Shown: positions 9,131-13,688 of the stretch, piece by piece
Position numbering within the stretch: the stretch's first letter is position 1
Layout: every line of letters starts with the position of its first letter
Assembly (NCBI GenBank): GCA_039927975.1
Contig: JBDSTZ010000097.1
Coordinates: 1-13,688, forward strand
DNA length: 13,688 nucleotides
Origin: JBDSTZ01 sp039927975
GTDB lineage: Bacteria > Pseudomonadota > Gammaproteobacteria > Burkholderiales > Burkholderiaceae_D
Reading direction: 5' to 3'
Program-made: the position numbers and the translations under genes
The notes under the pieces: model-generated
What the model saw: only the letters and a program-made list of their open reading frames with translations
What the model was told of the DNA's origin: nothing
Databases searched by the model: none

Positions 9131-9511
9131 ATGAACAAGCCAGCGATGATCTTCGCCTGCCTGCTGATGCTGGGCCAGGCCGGCTGCGCGGTCCAGCACA
9201 CGCACGTCGACGCCCCGATGACGGTCGTTTCCGAGACCCCGGGCCGCTGGACGCTGACTCAAACCTTGCCGCTCACCTTGCAGACCGGCTATTCGCGCAT
9301 CCTCAAACAGGGCAGCCGCTGGACCGTTGTCGGTCAGCTGTCACAAGGCACGGTATACCGGCCTTATCACGATGTGTTCACGCTCGAAGGAGCGAATACG
9401 CATGAAGCCTACCTGGTCGTCGCCAACGATGTCCTGGTCGGCTTCTATCTGCCGGCGGAAGCCGGGTTTTCCCCGTTTGGGCCTCGTCCCAGCATCTCAT
9501 TAAAACAATAA
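9131..9511 (+). CDS. Small putative lipoprotein of unknown function
   Basis: This 126-aa protein is probably exported and lipidated. Its N-terminus is a short signal peptide (MNKPAMIFACLLMLGQAGC) with Cys19 as lipidation site; the lipobox QAGC has Gln rather than the usual Leu at -3, so lipidation is likely but not certain. The mature part is a compact, beta-rich domain (GSRWTVVGQLSQGTVYRP, then HEAYLVVANDVLVGFYLPAE) with no catalytic motif I recognise. Two further in-frame ATGs (9104, 9116) lie upstream; none of the three has a clear ribosome-binding site, and I chose 9131 because it places Lys3 at the start of a normal signal sequence. Eight bases separate it from the DUF2846 lipoprotein gene, so the two are very likely co-transcribed. 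Confidence 0.72.
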   Translation: MNKPAMIFACLLMLGQAGCAVQHTHVDAPMTVVSETPGRWTLTQTLPLTLQTGYSRILKQGSRWTVVGQLSQGTVYRPYHDVFTLEGANTHEAYLVVANDVLVGFYLPAEAGFSPFGPRPSISLKQ

Positions 9512-9519
9512 GGACCACG

Positions 9520-9960
9520 ATGAAACTGCTTCACATTGCATTGCTGGGCGCCGCGTTCGCCCTGACCGGTTGCGCCGCGACCGGCCCGAGCTTCGCCGAC
9601 GCCGAAAAAGCCGCCGTCAAACTGAGCCCGGATCAAGGGCGGGTCTACTTCTACCGCAACGACAATTTTGTCGGCGGCGGCGTGCGTCCCGAGATCAAGC
9701 TCGATGGCGCCGTGGTGGGCCAATCGACCCCGGGCGGCTATTTCGTCGTTGACAGCAAGCCTGGCAGCCACGAAGCATCCACCAGCACCGAAGTGGCCAG
9801 CCGCCTGACCTTTGTGCTCGACAAAGGCGAAACCAAATACGTGCGCACCGATGTCAACATGGGCTTGCTGGTAGGCCATGTGGTGCCCTCCCTGATCGGC
9901 GAAGAACAAGCCAAGAAGGAACTCGTGTCGCTGAAAAATACCAGCGCTGGCGCCAAGTAA
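9520..9960 (+). CDS. DUF2846 family lipoprotein
   Basis: This 146-aa envelope lipoprotein is of unknown function. A textbook lipoprotein signal ends in LTGC with Cys18 as the acylated residue; Ala19 at +2 predicts sorting to the outer membrane. The mature domain carries the DUF2846 pattern: GRVYFYRNDNFVGGGVRPEIKLDGAVVGQ, then GGYFVVDSKPGSHEAST, then a segment resembling LDKGETKYVRTDV. It is beta-rich with no evident active site. The ATG has AAGGA seven bases upstream, and the gene follows the small lipoprotein by eight bases, indicating an operon whose products may work together at the envelope. Stem-loops follow the stop codon. Confidence 0.86.
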   Translation: MKLLHIALLGAAFALTGCAATGPSFADAEKAAVKLSPDQGRVYFYRNDNFVGGGVRPEIKLDGAVVGQSTPGGYFVVDSKPGSHEASTSTEVASRLTFVLDKGETKYVRTDVNMGLLVGHVVPSLIGEEQAKKELVSLKNTSAGAK

Positions 9961-9969
9961 GCCGATACC

Positions 9970-10018
9970 GGCATGGGCTGCTTCGGCCCATGCCTGCGGC
10001 GCCCCTGACTTCCAGGGG
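9970..10018 (+). terminator. Tandem stem-loops after the lipoprotein operon
   Basis: A perfect 9-bp stem, GGCATGGGC (9970-9978) and GCCCATGCC (9986-9994), with a 7-base loop begins nine bases after the DUF2846 stop. A weaker 6-bp stem follows, CCCCTG (10002-10007) and CAGGGG (10013-10018). Neither is followed by a T-run, so termination may be weak or Rho-dependent. Confidence 0.45.
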
Positions 10019-10085
10019 GCCAGCTATCGCGGCCATGTTCTGCCGCAGAAACGGCTAGCTCGCCTCATGCAAATCGGCGACGCGC

Positions 10086-10091
10086 TACAAT
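10086..10091 (+). promoter_or_regulatory. Possible -10 box for the selO gene
   Basis: TACAAT matches the sigma-70 -10 consensus at five of six positions and lies 32 bases before the proposed selO start. No convincing -35 box is found 16-18 bases upstream. Confidence 0.35.
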
Positions 10092-10122
10092 GGACACCTC
10101 CTGAACCGACCGAGGATTTGCC

Positions 10123-11586
10123 ATTACTTCCGACGATCTGCCGCTGAGCAATTCATTTGCCCAGCTCCCGCCCGCGTTCTACACCCGCCTGATGCCGACG
10201 CCCTTACCGGCGCCCTACTTTGTTGCGGCCAGCGCCGCCGCGGCCGGTCTGATCGGCCTTGACGCCGCCGCGCTCGCCAGCCAGGACTTCGTCGACACTT
10301 TGACCGGCAACCGCGTGCCGGCCCGCTCCCAGCCATTGGCGGCCGTGTATTCCGGCCACCAGTTCGGCGTGTGGGCCGGCCAGCTGGGCGACGGCCGCGC
10401 CATCCTGCTCGGCGACATCGCCACCGCCGCCGGGCCGATGGAATTGCAACTCAAGGGCGCCGGCTTGACGCCATATTCGCGCATGGGCGACGGCCGCGCC
10501 GTGCTGCGCTCGTCGATCCGCGAATTCCTCTGCTCGGAAGCGATGGCCGCGCTCGGCATTCCCACCACCCGCGCCCTGATCGTCACCGGCTCGGACCAGC
10601 GGGTCGCGCGCGAAACGCTGGAGACGGCCGCCGTGGTCACCCGCATGGCGCCCAGCTTCGTGCGTTTCGGCTCGTTCGAGCACTGGTTCTACCGCGACAA
10701 GCCGGAGGAGCTGCGCACCCTCGCCGAGTACGTGCTCGACAATTTCTATCCCGAATTGCGCGACGACCCGAATCCCGTCAAGGCCCTGCTGACCGAAGTC
10801 ACGCGCCGCACTGCGCGCATGATCGCCCAATGGCAGGTGGTCGGCTTCATGCATGGTGTGATGAACAGCGACAATATGTCGATCCTCGGCTTGACGCTCG
10901 ACTATGGCCCGTTCGGCTTCATGGAAGCCTTCGATTCCGGCCACATCTGCAACCACACCGACCAGCGGGGCCGCTATTCCTACGCCAACCAGCCGCAGAT
11001 CGGCCACTGGAATTGCTACGCGCTGGGCCAGGCCCTGCTGCCGCTGATCGGCTCGGTCGAAGACACCGAGCAAGCGCTGGCCGTCTACCAGCCCGAATTC
11101 GCCAGCGCCATGGACGCCCTGCTGCACGCCAAGCTGGGCCTGCGCACCACCGCCGAGACCGACAGCGCGCTGTTCGACGCCATGTTCGCGCTGATGCAGG
11201 CGAACCATGTCGACTTCACCCAGTTCTTCCGCCGCCTGGGCGCGCTGCGGCTCGACACGTCCGAGGGCGACGCCCTGCTGCGCGACATGTTCATCGAGCG
11301 CGAGGCGTTCGACGCATGGGCGATACAATACCGTCAGCGCCTGCGCGCCGAGGGCAGCGACGATGCCGCGCGCAAGCTGGCGATGAACGCCTGCAATCCC
11401 AAGTACGTGCTGCGCAACTACCTGGCCCAGGTCGCCATCGAGAAAGCCCAGCAAAAGGATTTCAGCGAAGTCGCGCGCCTGCTTGCCGTGCTTGAACGTC
11501 CTTACGACGAGCAGCCCGAGCACGAACAGTACGCCGCCCTGCCTCCGGACTGGGCCAGCCACCTCGAGGTGAGCTGTTCCTCATGA
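10123..11586 (+). CDS. selO: SelO (YdiU) protein adenylyltransferase, probable ATT start
   Basis: SelO is a pseudokinase-fold enzyme that transfers AMP from ATP (UMP is also reported for YdiU) to hydroxyl side chains of proteins, linked to redox control. Family segments, numbered from ATT, are SGHQFGVWAGQLGDGRA (about 77-93), LKGAGLTPYSR (110-120), the metal-site region HGVMNSDNMSILGLTLDYGPFGF (244-266, with Asn251 and Asp260 as likely ligands) and CNPKYVLRNYLAQ (424-436). It ends in SCSS, a cysteine-type version of the selenocysteine tail of animal SelO. The first in-frame ATG (10192) would remove NSFAQLPPAFYTRL, which is conserved in the family, and has no ribosome-binding site. An in-frame TGA lies upstream at 10102-10104. 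The only well-placed initiator is ATT 10123, six bases after GAGGA, giving 487 aa, normal for SelO. It probably heads the cluster through the bolA-like gene. Confidence 0.9.
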   Translation: MTSDDLPLSNSFAQLPPAFYTRLMPTPLPAPYFVAASAAAAGLIGLDAAALASQDFVDTLTGNRVPARSQPLAAVYSGHQFGVWAGQLGDGRAILLGDIATAAGPMELQLKGAGLTPYSRMGDGRAVLRSSIREFLCSEAMAALGIPTTRALIVTGSDQRVARETLETAAVVTRMAPSFVRFGSFEHWFYRDKPEELRTLAEYVLDNFYPELRDDPNPVKALLTEVTRRTARMIAQWQVVGFMHGVMNSDNMSILGLTLDYGPFGFMEAFDSGHICNHTDQRGRYSYANQPQIGHWNCYALGQALLPLIGSVEDTEQALAVYQPEFASAMDALLHAKLGLRTTAETDSALFDAMFALMQANHVDFTQFFRRLGALRLDTSEGDALLRDMFIEREAFDAWAIQYRQRLRAEGSDDAARKLAMNACNPKYVLRNYLAQVAIEKAQQKDFSEVARLLAVLERPYDEQPEHEQYAALPPDWASHLEVSCSS

Positions 11587-11615
11587 TTAATTGAAGTGAT
11601 GCAGAAAGTAATGCC

Positions 11616-12047
11616 ATGACTGACGACACAGGCAATAAACCAGCGGAGGCCTCCGGCCCCAAAGTGCGCAAGACCGATGCCGAATGGCGCGCCATGCTCG
11701 ACACGATGGAATACCAGGTCGCGCGACACGCCGCCACCGAACGCGCCTTCACCGGCAAGTTCTGGGACCACCACGAGCACGGCATCTACACCTGCGTGTG
11801 CTGCAACACGCCGCTGTTCGCTTCCGACGCCAAGTTCGATTCCGACTGCGGCTGGCCGAGCTACTTCACTGCGCTCGACCCCGCCAACGTGATCGAAAAG
11901 ACCGATCGCACCCATGGTATGCTGCGCACGGAGATCATCTGCGCGGTGTGCGACGCCCACCTGGGCCATGTATTTCCCGACGGCCCGCCGCCGACCGGCC
12001 TGCGTTACTGCATCAACTCGGCGTCGCTGCGCTTCACCCCGACCTGA
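11616..12047 (+). CDS. msrB: Peptide-methionine (R)-S-oxide reductase MsrB
   Basis: This enzyme reduces the R form of methionine sulfoxide in oxidised proteins, using thioredoxin for recycling. The 143-aa protein has the whole SelR/MsrB domain (about 20-141). The structural zinc is held by two CxxC pairs, Cys60/Cys63 and Cys109/Cys112. The catalytic cysteine is Cys132 in RYCINSASL, and Cys78 in CGWPSY is the likely resolving cysteine. There is no signal peptide, so it is cytosolic. The ribosome-binding site is weak (AGAAAG). The gene follows selO by 29 bases on the same strand, placing two redox-linked protein-modifying enzymes together. Its stop codon lies within the first unit of an 11-bp tandem repeat. 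Confidence 0.95.
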   Translation: MTDDTGNKPAEASGPKVRKTDAEWRAMLDTMEYQVARHAATERAFTGKFWDHHEHGIYTCVCCNTPLFASDAKFDSDCGWPSYFTALDPANVIEKTDRTHGMLRTEIICAVCDAHLGHVFPDGPPPTGLRYCINSASLRFTPT

Positions 12048-12084
12048 TCCTGACCTGATCCTGACCTGATTCCGACCTGATTCC
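12041..12084. repeat. Four 11-bp tandem repeats over the msrB 3' end
   Basis: GACCTGATCCT occurs twice (12041-12051, 12052-12062) and is followed by two copies of GACCTGATTCC (12063-12073, 12074-12084), which differ at two adjacent positions. The msrB stop codon TGA (12045-12047) is within unit one, so changes in copy number would not alter the protein. The array occupies most of the gap before yciB, whose start at 12109 has no recognisable ribosome-binding site. Confidence 0.92.
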
Positions 12085-12108
12085 TACCCTACCTAATCGG
12101 CACCACCC

Positions 12109-12738
12109 ATGAAATTCTTGTTCGATCTGTTTCCCGTCGTTCTCTTCTTCGCCGTGTTCCGCTGGGGCGAGGGCCACAAGGAAGCGTCGGCCGCTCTGCT
12201 GGCCCAATACCTGGGCGGCATCATCGCCGGCGGCGCGGTCACACTCAGCCAGGCGCCCATCGTGCTGGCCACGGTGGTCGGCATCGTCGCCACGGTCTTG
12301 CAGATCGGCTACCTGCTGGTGCGCGGACGCAAGGTCGACGGCATGCTGTGGATTTCGCTGGGCATCATCAGCATCATGGGCGGCCTGACGATCTATTTCC
12401 ACAACCCGGACTTCATGAAATGGAAACCGACCATCCTGTACTGGGTGTTCGCGGCGGTGCTGCTGATCAGCCAGCTCGTCTACAAGAAGAACCTGATGCG
12501 CAAGGTGATGGAGGAAACGGTCAAGCTGCCGGACGCCGTCTGGACCCGCGTTTCGCTCGCCTGGATCAGCTTCTTCATCGCGATGGGCCTGCTCAACCTG
12601 TTCGTCGCCTTCGTGCTCTTCAAGGGCAACGACAGCGCCTGGGTTAACTTCAAGCTGTTCGGCGCGACCGGCATCTTTTTCGTCTTCATCGTCGGCCAGA
12701 CCCTGATGCTGTCGAAGTACATGAAGGAAGAAGCATGA
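12109..12738 (+). CDS. yciB: YciB inner-membrane septation / envelope protein
   Basis: YciB (septation protein A, IspZ) is a polytopic inner-membrane protein implicated in cell-envelope synthesis and intracellular septation. The family features are the start MKFLFDLFPVVLFF, the GRKVDGMLWISLGIISIMGGLTIYFHN block (73-99), KWKPTILYW (104-112) and the ending VNFKLFGATGIFFVFIVGQTLMLSKYMKEE. Five or more hydrophobic helices are visible. At 209 aa it is about 30 residues longer than the E. coli protein (179 aa); the extra sequence is at roughly residues 20-50, after the first helix. No clear ribosome-binding site precedes the ATG. The stop overlaps the bolA-family start by 4 bases (ATGA), so the two genes are translationally coupled. 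Confidence 0.94.
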   Translation: MKFLFDLFPVVLFFAVFRWGEGHKEASAALLAQYLGGIIAGGAVTLSQAPIVLATVVGIVATVLQIGYLLVRGRKVDGMLWISLGIISIMGGLTIYFHNPDFMKWKPTILYWVFAAVLLISQLVYKKNLMRKVMEETVKLPDAVWTRVSLAWISFFIAMGLLNLFVAFVLFKGNDSAWVNFKLFGATGIFFVFIVGQTLMLSKYMKEEA

Positions 12739-13016
12739 GCGAGCAGGAAAGCCGCATCGAACGCATTCGCCGCCTGGTCGGCGCCGCGCTCGCGCCCACC
12801 GAACTCGAGCTCATCGACGAATCGGCGCTGCATGCCGGTCATGCCGGCGCGGCCTCCGGCGGCGGCCACTACCGCATGCGGATTGTCTCGTCCCGATTCG
12901 AAGGTGTCAGGCTCGTCATGCGCCATCGACTCGTGTATGATTCCGTGCACGATATGATGCGCACTGAAATTCACGCCCTTGCCATCACCGCTTTGGCACC
13001 GTCCGAGGCGGGTTGA
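12735..13016 (+). CDS. bolA: BolA family protein
   Basis: This 93-aa cytosolic protein belongs to the BolA/IbaG family, which pairs with monothiol glutaredoxins in Fe-S cluster handling and stress or shape regulation. Family landmarks are DESALHAGHAG (28-38), GGHYRMRIVSSRFEGVRLVMRHRLVY (43-68) with the conserved RHR, and IHALAI (79-84) with the invariant C-terminal histidine. Length is typical. A strong GAAGGAAG ribosome-binding site lies inside the end of yciB, and the start overlaps the yciB stop by 4 bases. Whether it is the BolA or IbaG orthologue is not certain. Confidence 0.92.
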   Translation: MSEQESRIERIRRLVGAALAPTELELIDESALHAGHAGAASGGGHYRMRIVSSRFEGVRLVMRHRLVYDSVHDMMRTEIHALAITALAPSEAG

Positions 13017-13021
13017 GCCGG

Positions 13022-13058
13022 GTCGGATTTTCAGGGATTCTTAAGAAACCTGTCCGAC
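13022..13058. terminator. Imperfect long hairpin between the bolA-like and parvulin genes
   Basis: GTCGGA (13022-13027) pairs with TCCGAC (13053-13058), CAGG (13032-13035) with CCTG (13049-13052), and TTCTT with AAGAA (13038-13047), with a TTTT bulge on the left side. No T-run follows. It may end the yciB-bolA transcript or be a regulatory structure. A weak promoter-like pair (CTGTCC at 13050, CATAAC at 13073) overlaps its right side and could serve the next gene. Confidence 0.4.
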
Positions 13059-13126
13059 AATCGTAGACCAAGCATAACAATAACCTTTCTTTGTCCAAGC
13101 AACTTTCCCCCTCACAGGAATTAATA

Positions 13127-13688
13127 ATGACTTTTAAGCCAGCCCGCTTGCTGTTAGCACTTCTTGCCGTCGTCGCCATGCCTGCCTTCGCGCAGAACGT
13201 CGCTGTTGTGAACGGCAAACCAATCCCTAGCTCGCGCGTGGATGCGGTCGTCAAGCAAGTAGTTGCCCAAGGCCAACAACCAGACACCCCACAGCTGCGC
13301 GACGCCGTCAAGAAAGACCTGATCGGCCGCGAAGTGCTGATGCAGGAAGCCGTCAAACAAGGCTACGAGAAAGACGCGACCGTCAAGCAGCAGCTCGACA
13401 GCGCACGCCAGAGCATCATCATCTCGGCCATGCTGCGCGACTACGTCGCCAAGAACCCGGTCAAGGATGCCGACGTCAAGGCCGAGTACGACCGCTACAA
13501 GGCCAGCGCCGGCGACAAGGAATACCATGTGCGCCACATCCTGGTGGCCACCGAAGCCGAAGCCAAAGCCATCATCGACAAGCTGAAGGCCGGCTCGAAG
13601 TTTGAAGACCTGGCCAAGACCTCGCTCGACACCGGCACCGCTGCCACCGGCGGCGATCTCGACTGGGCAAGCCCGTCGTCGTTCCCGA
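13127..13688 (+). CDS. Secreted parvulin-type peptidyl-prolyl isomerase (3' truncated by the window)
   Basis: This is the first 187 residues of a periplasmic peptidyl-prolyl cis-trans isomerase/foldase of the PpiC/SurA/PrsA kind. The signal peptide is residues 1-22 (MTFKPARLLLALLAVVAMPAFA, cleavage before QN). A helical chaperone-like region follows (about 25-125, starting VAVVNGKPIPSSRVDAVVKQ). The PPIC rotamase domain begins at VRHILV (135-140) and runs through KFEDLAKTSLDTGTAATGGDLDWASP to the edge, so the rest of the catalytic domain is outside the window. Such proteins are usually about 260 aa. AGGAA lies six bases before ATG 13127. A 110-base gap containing a hairpin separates it from the bolA-like gene, so it probably has its own promoter. 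Confidence 0.93.
   Translation, partial: MTFKPARLLLALLAVVAMPAFAQNVAVVNGKPIPSSRVDAVVKQVVAQGQQPDTPQLRDAVKKDLIGREVLMQEAVKQGYEKDATVKQQLDSARQSIIISAMLRDYVAKNPVKDADVKAEYDRYKASAGDKEYHVRHILVATEAEAKAIIDKLKAGSKFEDLAKTSLDTGTAATGGDLDWASPSSFP

Noticed and set aside
9029..9262. 77-codon minus-strand frame across the divergent region
   Set aside because: It overlaps the lipoprotein gene and the regulatory region, and has no homology or ribosome-binding site that I can see.
10204..11562. 452-codon minus-strand frame opposite selO
   Set aside because: It is the complement of a well-conserved gene, with Gln/Gly/Val/His-rich low-complexity translation.

Overview
The window looks like ordinary chromosome from a GC-rich betaproteobacterium, most likely Oxalobacteraceae (Massilia/Duganella/Janthinobacterium type). 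I infer this from the codon usage, the run selO - msrB - yciB - bolA-like - parvulin gene, and the style of the acyl-CoA genes; no marker gene proves it. There are no RNA genes, insertion sequences, phage genes or CRISPR arrays, and no gap between genes exceeds 300 bases.

Layout. (1) 46-3257, plus strand: an MHS-type MFS transporter with a large periplasmic insertion; two stem-loops, the second a clear bidirectional terminator; a secreted DUF3016 protein; a long hairpin; and an unrecognised 247-residue soluble protein whose motif layout resembles a degenerate primase-polymerase (AEP) core. (2) 3265-8878, minus strand: a YbaL/Kef-type cation:proton antiporter, an MFE-1-type enoyl-CoA hydratase/3-hydroxyacyl-CoA dehydrogenase, and an AMP-forming acyl-CoA ligase. 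The ligase activates an acid to its CoA thioester and the bifunctional enzyme performs two central steps of beta-oxidation. Each of these two genes is preceded by a promoter-like sequence overlapping a palindrome, which suggests repressor control. (3) 9131-9960, plus strand: two small lipoproteins in tandem (the second DUF2846), transcribed away from the ligase from a 252-bp AT-rich divergent region. (4) 10123 to the right edge, plus strand: selO, msrB, yciB, a bolA-family gene, then a secreted parvulin-type peptidyl-prolyl isomerase cut by the window end. SelO and MsrB act in redox and protein-repair biology, YciB in the cell envelope, BolA in Fe-S/redox regulation, and the isomerase in periplasmic folding.

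The most unusual points are: selO appears to start at ATT, because the conserved N-terminus lies upstream of the first in-frame ATG and a GAGGA ribosome-binding site sits 6 bases before the ATT; the possible inactive AEP-like protein at 2514-3257; the palindromes at the beta-oxidation promoters; and four 11-bp tandem repeats starting over the msrB stop codon. I see no convincing new multi-gene system; most of the window is housekeeping or metabolic sequence.
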